A DNA stretch of 64,000 nucleotides. Origin: Nonomuraea rubra (GTDB lineage Bacteria > Actinomycetota > Actinomycetes > Streptosporangiales > Streptosporangiaceae). Below, in pieces: positions 24,240-31,653 of this stretch. Numbering within the stretch: the first letter of the stretch is position 1; the number at the start of each line of letters is the position of its first letter. Both the position numbers and the translations under genes were made by a program. The notes beneath the pieces were generated by a model. It worked only from the letters and a program-made list of their open reading frames with translations. It had not been told where the DNA came from and made no database searches. The stretch is from NCBI RefSeq assembly GCF_014207985.1, contig NZ_JACHMI010000001.1, positions 8,663,001 through 8,727,000 of the forward strand, written 5' to 3'.

Positions 24240-25172
24240 CTAGGCCCCCGGCGTACGGGTGAAGGAGAGCCACAGGTCGGCGGCCCACGTCCGGGCGGGC
24301 AGGCCGGCGAGCACGCGCGTGACCCTGCCGCCGAGGTCGAGCACCGACAGGCGGTAGGCGCCGCGGTGCGCCATGACGGCGACGAGGTGGCTCTCGTCCC
24401 ACCAGCCGAAGACCGCCTCCGGCCGCGCCGCCACCCGCCTGGCGATCCTGCCGGTGGCGGGATCGACCAGGCACAGGTGCTCCTGGAAGCGTGACGGGCA
24501 CCAGGTGACCAGCCGCCTGCCCGAGGGCGAGAACGAGTCCTCGGGCCCCGTAGGCAGCCCGGCGCCCGCGTACGTGCGCAGGACCGCCCCGTCGGAGGCC
24601 CGGTGGACGCGCAGGCCGCCGCCGTGCCGGGAGACGAGGTTGCCGTCGGGGCTCCACCAGAACCCGGCCTCCGCGCTCAGCCCGGAGATCCGCACGGTGC
24701 GGGCGGTCTTGGAGACCACGTCCACGACCGTGAAGCCGAGCACCCGCCACTTGCCGCTCACCTTGCGCTCGACCGTGAGCGCGACGCGCCTGGCGTCGCG
24801 CGACCAGGAGACGTACGAGGCGGTCATCGGCTGCTTGACGGTGCGGATGCTGGAGCTGCGCCCGGTGGTGCGGTCGGTGACGACGAGGTGGTCGTAGCCG
24901 GACCGGTACGCGGCGGGCACGCCGGCCGTCCAGCGGTTGCCCGGCGAGACGGACACCTCGGACAGCGACTTCTCCCAGGTGAAGGCGTTGCCGGTGGCCG
25001 ATCGGAGATAGGTACGCCTGGTGCCGAGCCCGTAGGCGGCCAGGCGCACCGGATCGCCCGCCTTTTCGCGATATTTCACGCCACCGGTGCCGGGCAGCGC
25101 CAGGTCCGCCCGAGCGGGCACGGAGGCGGCGGAGAACGTCATGGACAGCGCGATGACGAGGTGAGCGATCAC
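24240..25172 (-). CDS. Secreted beta-propeller-like protein
   Basis: A 310-aa protein with an N-terminal signal peptide (VIALSMTFSAASVPARA). The mature part carries repeated blade-like motifs typical of WD40/PD40 propellers: EVSVSPGNRWTAG, YVSWSRDARRVAL, FWWSPDGNLVS, DSFSPSGRRLVTW and FGWWDESHLVA. Such proteins often bind ligands or act as cell-surface scaffolds; no catalytic site is visible. The start GTG at 25172 opens directly at the signal sequence. It ends 20 nt from the convergent GroES-like gene. Confidence 0.75.
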   Translation of the reverse strand: MIAHLVIALSMTFSAASVPARADLALPGTGGVKYREKAGDPVRLAAYGLGTRRTYLRSATGNAFTWEKSLSEVSVSPGNRWTAGVPAAYRSGYDHLVVTDRTTGRSSSIRTVKQPMTASYVSWSRDARRVALTVERKVSGKWRVLGFTVVDVVSKTARTVRISGLSAEAGFWWSPDGNLVSRHGGGLRVHRASDGAVLRTYAGAGLPTGPEDSFSPSGRRLVTWCPSRFQEHLCLVDPATGRIARRVAARPEAVFGWWDESHLVAVMAHRGAYRLSVLDLGGRVTRVLAGLPARTWAADLWLSFTRTPGA

Positions 25173-25232
25173 GCCCGCAGAATAGACAGCGGATCGCCCG
25201 GTTCCCGGTGGCGATAACCACCGGGTCTGGGA

Positions 25233-25688
25233 CTAGACGAAGCGCTGGGCGATCTCGATGACGTCGATGCCGAGCGTGAGCAGGCCGAAGTAGACGATCA
25301 CCGCGGCGGCGGCCACCGTGACGACGAGCACGATGATGCGCACGGTCCAGCCCTGCCGCTTGTACCACTCGGTCCAGGCGTGCAACGTCTGCTTGCCGAA
25401 CTCCAGCACCTTGTGCGCCCAGTGGAACTCCGTGGCCAGCACCGCCAGGCCCGCGAACACCACGAGCCAGCCCGGCCCGGGGAACGGCACCATGATCAAC
25501 CCGCCCGCGACCATGAGGGCGCCGATCACGCCGACCACGATCTTCAGAGTGAGGGCCCCCGCGCGGGTGGAGCGCACGCCGTCCAGCCAGCCCCGGAAAC
25601 CCGAGCGGCGCTCGGGCATGCTGGAACGGTCGGCGGCGTCGTTCTTGATCACGTCGGCTGCGCCCGCGTCGGAGTTCGAAATCGGCAC
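25233..25688 (-). CDS. PGPGW-motif transmembrane protein (TIGR02611-like)
   Basis: A 151-aa membrane protein. After a polar N-terminus of about 45 residues come hydrophobic segments LKIVVGVIGALMVAGGLIMV and GWLVVFAGLAVLA, linked by the hallmark PFPGPGW, and a third segment IIVLVVTVAAAAVIVYFGLL near the C-terminus. This is the actinobacterial TIGR02611 family of unknown function. GTG 25688 has a G-rich ribosome-binding site. It stands alone between the secreted propeller and the divergent PTE-like gene. Confidence 0.85.
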   Translation of the reverse strand: MPISNSDAGAADVIKNDAADRSSMPERRSGFRGWLDGVRSTRAGALTLKIVVGVIGALMVAGGLIMVPFPGPGWLVVFAGLAVLATEFHWAHKVLEFGKQTLHAWTEWYKRQGWTVRIIVLVVTVAAAAVIVYFGLLTLGIDVIEIAQRFV

Positions 25689-25828
25689 AAGTCCCCCCGG
25701 CAGTCAGTGTGCCACCCAGGATACGGCCCGGCCCCCCGTGCCCACTTGCAGACGACTAGCAATCCACCAAACCCCATAGACGGTAAAATTTCCCGCCTGA
25801 TCAGCTTTTGTCCAGCAAACATCGGTTA

Positions 25829-26749
25829 ATGTCTGTTATGCCCGAGGTCCTGCTCCGTACCGTCACCGGCCCTGTACGCGTGGCCGCCATCGACGGCACC
25901 GTCCTCCCCCACGAACACCTGCGTACCGACATGCGCTGGGCGGTCGGCATCGACTCCGACCCGCACCGCTGGCTCGACGAGGAGACGACGGTCACCGCGG
26001 AGCTGCGCGAGCTGCGCCAGTCCGAGCAGCTCGGGCTGGTGGTCGATCTGACCTGCATGGGCATGGGCCGCGACGCCGCCGCCCTGGCCCGCGTCGCGGC
26101 GGGCAGCCGGGTGCCGGTGATCGCCTCGACCGGCCTGTACGCCGAGCCGTTCACGAACGTCGGCGACGACGACGTGGACGCGCTCACCGCCCGCCTGATG
26201 GACGAGATCGTCAGCGGCGTGGACGGGACGGGCGTGTTCCCCGGCGTGATCGGCGAGGTCGGCTGCTGGGGCGCGGAGCCCACCGCGCGCGAGGAGCGCT
26301 GCCTGATCGCCGCCGCCCGCGCCTCCCTGCGCTCGCGCCTGCCCGTGGCCACGCACGGCAGGAGCGCCCTGGCGCTGCTGGAGATCCTGCTCGGCCAGAA
26401 CCTGCCCGGCTCGCGGATCGCCGTCGGGTACGCGGGCGCCGACCTCGGCGCCGCCAGGAAGATCGCCGAGTCGGGCGCGTACGTCAGCCTGGGCGCGCTG
26501 GGCCTGGGCGCCGAGCAGGCGGCCAGGATCGCGCTCGCCCTCATCGAGGACGGCCACGCCGAGCGCCTGCTGCTCAGCACGGGGCTGAGCCGGGTGGCGC
26601 AGGTACGCCGGTACGACGGGCCCGGTTACGCGCACCTGTTCCACGCGCTGCTGCCGCGCCTGCGCGAGGCGGGCACGGGCGAGGACGTCATGCGCCTCAT
26701 CACCCACGACAACCCGCTGCGCTGGCTGACCGAGGGGCTGGCGGCCTGA
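25829..26749 (+). CDS. Phosphotriesterase-like protein with degenerate metal site
   Basis: A 306-aa PTE-family TIM barrel. The first metal pair is kept (HEH in VLPHEHLR), but other positions differ from active PTEs: GEVGCW at the lysine position has Glu, THGRS keeps one His, VGYAGAD has Tyr where IGHxGD normally supplies His, and LSTGLSR lacks the catalytic Asp of LSTD/LSHD. It may be a non-hydrolytic homologue or one with altered metal content. An ATG at 25838 is an alternative start. It is not operon-linked to the complete PTE at 4132-5091. Confidence 0.75.
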   Translation: MSVMPEVLLRTVTGPVRVAAIDGTVLPHEHLRTDMRWAVGIDSDPHRWLDEETTVTAELRELRQSEQLGLVVDLTCMGMGRDAAALARVAAGSRVPVIASTGLYAEPFTNVGDDDVDALTARLMDEIVSGVDGTGVFPGVIGEVGCWGAEPTAREERCLIAAARASLRSRLPVATHGRSALALLEILLGQNLPGSRIAVGYAGADLGAARKIAESGAYVSLGALGLGAEQAARIALALIEDGHAERLLLSTGLSRVAQVRRYDGPGYAHLFHALLPRLREAGTGEDVMRLITHDNPLRWLTEGLAA

Positions 26750-26755
26750 GCCCGG

Positions 26756-26779
26756 CCTTGACCTCAACCAATGTCAAGG
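26756..26779. promoter_or_regulatory. MerR-type operator/promoter
   Basis: CCTTGAC and GTCAAGG form a perfect 7-10-7 inverted repeat 16 nt before the PPOX gene start. TTGACC with a long spacer to CAGACT resembles MerR/SoxR-controlled promoters. No MerR gene is in the window. Confidence 0.5.
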
Positions 26780-26795
26780 TTGCAGACTGGTCGGC

Positions 26796-27179
26796 ATGAT
26801 CTTCACATCAGCGGAACTCGACTATCTCTCCGGCCAGCAGCTCGGCCGCCTGGCCACGGTGGCGCCCGACGGGCAGGTACAGAACAACCCCGTCGGCTTC
26901 TTCGTGCAGGACGGCACGATCGTCATCGGCGGGCACGCGCTGGGCGCGTCCAAGAAGTTCAGGAACATCCAGCGCGGCAGCACCGTCTCCTTCGTCGTGG
27001 ACGACCTGGCCTCGGTCGATCCGTGGGTGGCGCGGGGGATCGAGATCCGCGGCACGGCGGTGGCGCTGACGGACGCCGAGCCGCCTGTGCCGTTCTTCTC
27101 CCGCGAGGTCATCCGCCTCGCGCCCAGCAAGATCATCTCCTGGGGGCTGGACGGGACTCGGTCGAGCCGCACCGTGTGA
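26796..27179 (+). CDS. PPOX-class F420-dependent oxidoreductase
   Basis: A 127-aa split-barrel flavin/deazaflavin-binding protein. Characteristic parts are ELDYLSGQQLGRLATVAPDGQVQNNPVGFF, GTIVIGGHALGASKKFRNI and PWVARGIEIRGTAVAL, which match actinobacterial PPOX-class F420-binding enzymes (cytosolic, dimeric). They reduce small substrates with F420H2. A MerR-like inverted repeat overlaps the promoter, so the gene may be induced by an oxidant or electrophile. It is followed by the two-component system 44 nt downstream but is probably separate. Confidence 0.88.
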   Translation: MIFTSAELDYLSGQQLGRLATVAPDGQVQNNPVGFFVQDGTIVIGGHALGASKKFRNIQRGSTVSFVVDDLASVDPWVARGIEIRGTAVALTDAEPPVPFFSREVIRLAPSKIISWGLDGTRSSRTV

Positions 27180-27223
27180 AAGCTCGCTAGGATCGGGGCT
27201 ACACGAGCCTGAGCGGGTGGGGG

Positions 27224-28282
27224 ATGGCGACCGACGACACGCGGAGGACCGGGCGTCTGCGCAGGCCGCTCGCCGCGCTGTCGCGCGTGAGCCGGCTGGG
27301 TGACGTGCCGGTCGTCGTCATGCTGGCATGGGCCGGGTGGCTGGCCGTCCCCTGGTCGTTCAGCGGCCTCGCCCAGGCCCGCGCGGCGGCCGCCGCTGCC
27401 GCCGCCGAGGCCGAGATGCCCCGCCTCCAGGCGCCTGCGGCCGACCAGTCCCAGGGTGCCCCGCCTGCCGTCACGGCGGCATGGGGCATCCCCGCGGCCC
27501 GCACCGCGCCCATCGCGACAGTGCGGCCCTGCCAGGCGAGCCCCGCCGCACCCGCCGTCGCCCACGCCGCACCCGGCCTGGACGGCGCGGGCAGTCTGGA
27601 CTGTGAGGCCGGCGCGGCGTTCGCCGGCGTGGGTGGCCTGGGCGGTAGCGGGTTGGTCGGTGCGCCGGAGGTCGCGGCCGGGCTGGGCGGCGCGGGTGCT
27701 GATGCGGTGCTGGCGCGGGAGCGGGCCAGGATCGCCGGGGAGGTGCATGACGCGGCCGGTCATGGGCTGGCCGCCATCGCGATGCAGGCCGGGCTCGCGC
27801 TCGTCACCCTCGACGACGATCCCGAGCAGGCGCGGGCCTCGCTGCGCGCGATCAAGGAGACCAGCACGACGGCGCTCGCCCACCTGCGCGCCGCGCTCGA
27901 CGGGATCGACCCGCCGGCCGGCGAGCTGGCCGCGCTGATCGACGGCGTACGGGCGGCGGGCCTGCCCGTGGACGTCGAGCCTCCGGTCCTCACCGTGCCC
28001 GCCCACCTCCATAGCCCCGTCTACCGGGTGGTGCGGGAGTCGCTCACCAACGTGCTGCGGCACGCCGGCCCCACCAGAGCGCTGGTGCGCGCGTCCGGAG
28101 ACCCGCACGAGTTCGTCGTGGAGGTCGCCGACCGGGGCATCGGCCCGGCGGGCGCGGGCGAGGGGCGCGGGCTGGCCGGGATGCGCGCCAGGGTGACCGA
28201 GGCGGGCGGCCACCTCACGGCCGGGCCACGCGAGGGCGGCGGCTTCCGCGTGGAGGCACGCTTCCCACAGGTCACGACATGA
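27224..28282 (+). CDS. Sensor histidine kinase (HisKA_3/NarL-type)
   Basis: A 352-aa kinase. The phosphoacceptor region is ARERARIAGEVHDAAGHGL-like with His in EVHDAAGH at about residue 178; the N box is VVRESLTNVLRHA and the G box GRGLAGMRARV. The N-terminal input region is odd: one clear membrane segment (VVVMLAWAGWLAVPWSFSGLA) followed by a long Ala/Pro/Gly-rich stretch (residues about 50-160) instead of the usual four to six segments, so the sensor part may be remodelled or frameshifted. It overlaps the response-regulator gene by 4 nt. Confidence 0.85.
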   Translation: MATDDTRRTGRLRRPLAALSRVSRLGDVPVVVMLAWAGWLAVPWSFSGLAQARAAAAAAAAEAEMPRLQAPAADQSQGAPPAVTAAWGIPAARTAPIATVRPCQASPAAPAVAHAAPGLDGAGSLDCEAGAAFAGVGGLGGSGLVGAPEVAAGLGGAGADAVLARERARIAGEVHDAAGHGLAAIAMQAGLALVTLDDDPEQARASLRAIKETSTTALAHLRAALDGIDPPAGELAALIDGVRAAGLPVDVEPPVLTVPAHLHSPVYRVVRESLTNVLRHAGPTRALVRASGDPHEFVVEVADRGIGPAGAGEGRGLAGMRARVTEAGGHLTAGPREGGGFRVEARFPQVTT

Positions 28283-29067
28283 CCGGCACGACCAGCACAG
28301 ACGGCCCGGCCAGCACAGACGGCCCGGCCAGCACAGACGGCCCGGCCAGCGCGGAAACCTCGGCCAGGGCGGCTAGCCCGGCCAGCGCGGAAGGCGCTGC
28401 TGGGCCGGAGGGTGTGATCAGGGTCGCCATCGCCGACGACCAGGCCGTCGTGCGGATGGGGCTGCGAGCGCTGCTGGAGCGGGAGCCCGGCATGGAGTGC
28501 GTCGGCGAGGCCGGCGACGGGCAGGCGGCGCTGACGCTGATCCGCCGCACCCGCCCCCACGTCCTGCTCCTCGACATCCGCATGCCCGGCCTGGACGGCC
28601 TGGCCACCCTGCGCGCCATCGCCGGCGACCCCGGCCTGCGCGGCACCCGCATCGTCGTGGTGACGACGTTCGCCATGGACGAGTACGTCTTCACCGCCCT
28701 CCAGGCCGGCGCCAGCGGCTTCCTGCTCAAGGACAGCGCCCCGGACGAGCTGGTCAACGCCGTCCGCGTGGTGGCCGCCGGCGAGGCGCTGCTGTCGCCC
28801 GCCATCACCAGGAAGGTCATCGGCCTGTTCGGCAGGCACGGCGACGCCCGCCCGGTCGAGGGCATCGACACGCTCACGCCCAGGGAGCGGGAGCTCGTGG
28901 CGTGGGTGGCGACCGGCCGGTCGAACGAGGAGATCGCCAGGGAGCTGACGATCAGCCGCGACACCGTACGCACCCACGTCAGCCGCGCCATGGTCAAGCT
29001 GCACGCCAGGGACCGGGCGCAGCTCGTGGTGTTCGCCATGCGCGCCGGCCTCGCACTGCCCGCCTGA
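28279..29067 (+). CDS. NarL/LuxR-family response regulator
   Basis: A 262-aa regulator. The receiver domain begins at VIRVAIADDQAVVRMGLRALL, with the phosphorylated Asp in LLLDIRMPGLDG and the conserved Lys in GFLLKDSAP. The LuxR-type HTH is LTPRERELVAWVATGRSNEEIARELTISRDTVRTHVSRAMVKL (parts). The first about 45 residues are a Ser/Thr/Ala/Pro-rich tail encoded by an 18-bp tandem repeat, not seen in typical relatives. The ATGA overlap with the kinase gene supports the ATG at 28279; an internal GTG at 28414 would give a normal-length regulator. Confidence 0.9.
   Translation: MTGTTSTDGPASTDGPASTDGPASAETSARAASPASAEGAAGPEGVIRVAIADDQAVVRMGLRALLEREPGMECVGEAGDGQAALTLIRRTRPHVLLLDIRMPGLDGLATLRAIAGDPGLRGTRIVVVTTFAMDEYVFTALQAGASGFLLKDSAPDELVNAVRVVAAGEALLSPAITRKVIGLFGRHGDARPVEGIDTLTPRERELVAWVATGRSNEEIARELTISRDTVRTHVSRAMVKLHARDRAQLVVFAMRAGLALPA
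28292..28350 (+). repeat. 18-bp in-frame tandem repeat, 3.3 copies
   Basis: The unit CCAGCACAGACGGCCCGG occurs three times without change at 28292, 28310 and 28328, then decays. It encodes the repeated hexapeptide TDGPAS within the response-regulator N-terminus. Copy number could vary by slippage. Confidence 0.9.
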
Positions 29068-29072
29068 GCCCG

Positions 29073-30362
29073 CTACTTCAGGAACCCTTCGTAGTTGCGC
29101 TGCTGGAGCTGGGCCTCGACCTGCTTCACGGTGTCCAGCCCGACTCCCACCATGATCAGGATGCTGGTCCCGCCGAACGGGAAGTTCTGCTGCGTCCCCG
29201 GATCCCGCAGGATCGCGAACGCCACCAGCGGCAGCAGCGCCAGCACCGCCAGGTACAGGGCCCCGGGCGCGGTCAGCCGGCTGAGCACGTACGCCAGGTA
29301 CTGCGCCGTCGGCCGCCCCGGCCGGATCCCCGGAACGAACCCGCCGTACTTGCGGATGCCGTCCGCCACCTCCTCGGGGTTGAAGGTGATGGACACGTAG
29401 AAGTACGCGAACCCGGCGATGAGCAGCACGTACGCCGTCATGTAGAGCGGATGCGTCCCGGAGGTGAGGTTGAGCTCCACCCACGCCCGCGCCTCCGGCC
29501 CCAGCAGAGGGGTGACCAGCGTCGGCAGGTACAGCAGGGACGAGGTGAAGATGACCGGCACGATGCCCGCCTGGTTCACCTTCATGGGGATGTAGGTGTT
29601 GCGCCCTCCGTACATGCGCTTGCCGATGAGCTGCTTGGCGTACGACACGGGCACCCGACGCTGCGCCTGCTCCACGAACACCACGGCGGCCACCAGGAAC
29701 AGCCCCGCCGCGATCATCACCACGAAGCTCACCGGGCTGATCACGAAGATCCTCGACAGGTACGCCGGGAACACGGCCACGACCTGGGTGAAGATCAGCA
29801 GGGACATCCCGTTCCCGACCCCGCGCTCGGTGATCAGCTCGCCCAGCCACATGACCGCGCAGGCCCCCGCCACCATGGTCAGCACGATCACCGTCTCGGT
29901 GAGCAGCCCGTCGTCGCGCAGCAGCGGGCGGGGGCAGCCGGGCAGGAGCTGGCCGGTGCGGGCCAGGGCGACGACCGTGCCGGCGTTCAGCACGGCGAGG
30001 CCGACGGTGGCGTACCGGGTGTACTGGGTGATCCTGGCCTGGCCGTTCTGGCCCTCCTTCCTGAGCGCGTCCAGCCTGGGGATCACCACGGCGAGCAGCT
30101 GCATGATGATGCTGGCCGTGATGTACGGCATCACGCCCAGCGCGAACACCGAGAGCTGCAGCATGGCGCCCCCGCTGAGCATCTGCACCATGTCGAACAG
30201 GCCGCCGCTGGCGGACCCGAGGCACTGGCGCACCACCACGATGTCCACGCCCGGGGCGGGCAGGAGCTGCCCGAGCCGGAACAGCACGATGATCCCGAGC
30301 GTGAACAGCACCTTGCCCCGCAGGTCGGGCGCCCGGAAGACTCTGGTCAAGACGGTCAGCAT
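29073..30362 (-). CDS. secY: SecY-family preprotein translocase subunit (stand-alone paralogue)
   Basis: A 429-aa protein with about ten transmembrane segments and clear SecY signatures: [49 protein letters not shown] (plug/TM region), [16 protein letters not shown], and [38 protein letters not shown] (cytoplasmic loop that contacts ribosome and SecA). The usual secY lies in the ribosomal-protein spc operon with adk and map; this one is alone between a two-component system and a kinase gene. That suggests a second SecY or a displaced one. No accessory Sec (SecA2) gene is visible. ATG 30362 lacks a good ribosome-binding site; a TTG at 30368 is possible. Confidence 0.9.
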   Translation of the reverse strand: MLTVLTRVFRAPDLRGKVLFTLGIIVLFRLGQLLPAPGVDIVVVRQCLGSASGGLFDMVQMLSGGAMLQLSVFALGVMPYITASIIMQLLAVVIPRLDALRKEGQNGQARITQYTRYATVGLAVLNAGTVVALARTGQLLPGCPRPLLRDDGLLTETVIVLTMVAGACAVMWLGELITERGVGNGMSLLIFTQVVAVFPAYLSRIFVISPVSFVVMIAAGLFLVAAVVFVEQAQRRVPVSYAKQLIGKRMYGGRNTYIPMKVNQAGIVPVIFTSSLLYLPTLVTPLLGPEARAWVELNLTSGTHPLYMTAYVLLIAGFAYFYVSITFNPEEVADGIRKYGGFVPGIRPGRPTAQYLAYVLSRLTAPGALYLAVLALLPLVAFAILRDPGTQQNFPFGGTSILIMVGVGLDTVKQVEAQLQQRNYEGFLK

Positions 30363-30450
30363 GGGCAACGAGTCTGCTCACCGCGCGCCGCGCGGTCGTC
30401 CGCCGAGGCGAGGCACCCGCGTACGCAGATCCGCGTATACGGTGATCTGC

Positions 30451-31047
30451 GTGAGCACGCTCTGGGTGATCAGCGGGCCGCCGGGGGCGGGCAAGTCCAC
30501 GGTGGCGGCCGAGCTGCTCGCCCGCCTGTCCCCCGTGCCCGCGCTGCTCGACAAGGACACCGTGTACGGCGGCTTCGCGGCGGAGGTGCTGCGCGCCCAC
30601 GGCCGCCCCGGCGGCGAGCGCGAGGGCCCCTGGTACGACGAGCACATCAAGCGGCACGAGTACGGCGGGCTGACCAGGATCGCCAGGCAGGTTCGCGGGC
30701 ACGGCTGCCCCGTGATGCTCGACGGGCCGTTCACCACGCAGGTGCACGACGCGGCCAGGTGGGCGGAGTGGGTGGCGGAGCTGGGCGGGCCGCCGGTGCG
30801 GCTGCTGTGGGTGCGCTCCGACGGGCCGACCCTGCGCGAGCGGCTGACGGCCAGGGGGCTCGGCAGGGACGCGGGCAAGCTGGCGGCGTTCGAGAACTAC
30901 CTGCGCGACATCCGGGTGGACGAGCCGCCGGCCGTACCGCATCTAGAGATCGACAACCGGCGGGGCGCGCCGGAGATCGGGGCGCAGCTCACGGCGGCGG
31001 GTATACCGCCGCGAACACGGCGGGAAGCCGGGGAACGAGCCGGGTGA
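30451..31047 (+). CDS. AAA/zeta-like P-loop kinase
   Basis: A 198-aa P-loop protein. Walker A is [12 protein letters not shown] near the N-terminus; [11 protein letters not shown] and VMLDGPFTT follow, with a lid-type basic stretch [16 protein letters not shown]. This is the layout of small-molecule/nucleotide kinases such as gluconate-kinase-like and zeta/chloramphenicol-phosphotransferase-like proteins. No antitoxin gene is adjacent, so a toxin role is not supported. The GTG at 30451 begins at the core fold. It is divergent from secY and overlaps the convergent TetR gene by 59 nt. Confidence 0.78.
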   Translation: MSTLWVISGPPGAGKSTVAAELLARLSPVPALLDKDTVYGGFAAEVLRAHGRPGGEREGPWYDEHIKRHEYGGLTRIARQVRGHGCPVMLDGPFTTQVHDAARWAEWVAELGGPPVRLLWVRSDGPTLRERLTARGLGRDAGKLAAFENYLRDIRVDEPPAVPHLEIDNRRGAPEIGAQLTAAGIPPRTRREAGERAG

Positions 31048-31600
31048 AGCGGCCCTCCTCGTAGGTGGCGTCCGGCTCGTTGGCGAGCTGCTGGGAGATC
31101 GGGCCGGCGATGAGGCTGGCGGCCAGGGCGAGGCCCTCCTCGCTCGCCGCGTCCGGATGCAGCTCGCCGCGCGCGACGGCCTGCCCGATCAGCGTGGCGA
31201 AGTGCTCGTGGATGGCCAGGGCGGGCGCGTACGACTCCGGTGAAGGGGTGAATCCGGGCACCGGCCGCCAGAACAGGAGCTGCGCCAGCACCTGGTTGTC
31301 CATGATCCATCGGGCGCCGGCCTCCAGCGAGGCCCCCATCCCGCGCAGCCCCGGCTCGCCGGGCCCGCGCACGGCGGCGAGGTAGCCCTCCTGCCCCAGC
31401 TTGAACAGCGCGTCGTAGACCGCGTGCCGCGACGGGAAGTACTTGTAGAGCGAGGGCGGCCGCACTCCCAGCCGCCTGGCCACGGTCGCCAGGCTCAGCC
31501 CTGCCACCCCCTCCTCCGCCATGACGCCGAGCGCGATGCCGAGGATCTCGGCCTGCGTCTCGGCCCTGCGGCGGGCTCTGCGGTCGGGAATGTCAGCCAT
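30989..31600 (-). CDS. TetR family transcriptional regulator
   Basis: A 203-aa regulator with [56 protein letters not shown] (given as the HTH region, residues about 14-66) and a WHG-type C-terminal domain ([23 protein letters not shown]). It is divergent from the short UvrA gene, and a 31-bp dyad centred on 31622 lies between them, making auto-repression and control of that gene likely. In other actinobacteria such pairs respond to DNA-binding drugs. Confidence 0.9.
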   Translation of the reverse strand: MADIPDRRARRRAETQAEILGIALGVMAEEGVAGLSLATVARRLGVRPPSLYKYFPSRHAVYDALFKLGQEGYLAAVRGPGEPGLRGMGASLEAGARWIMDNQVLAQLLFWRPVPGFTPSPESYAPALAIHEHFATLIGQAVARGELHPDAASEEGLALAASLIAGPISQQLANEPDATYEEGRFTRLVPRLPAVFAAVYPPP

Positions 31601-31606
31601 GCCAGA

Positions 31607-31637
31607 TAGCTTAGGCTAATGGTGTTAGCAAAAGCTA
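31607..31637. promoter_or_regulatory. 31-bp nested dyad, TetR operator
   Basis: Two inverted repeats share one centre (31622): outer TAGCTT (31607-31612) with AAGCTA (31632-31637), inner GCTAA-TGGTG-TTAGC (31615-31629). It lies between the divergent TetR and UvrA-like starts. Confidence 0.75.
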
Positions 31638-31653
31638 CAGGGGGTGGATCCGC

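Noticed and set aside
28021..30942. 973-aa minus-strand frame across the two-component system and secY
   Set aside because: It spans several real genes in other frames and shows no domain.
30451..31047. P-loop kinase as a zeta-type toxin
   Set aside because: No antitoxin gene is adjacent and the neighbours are unrelated; a small-molecule kinase is more likely.
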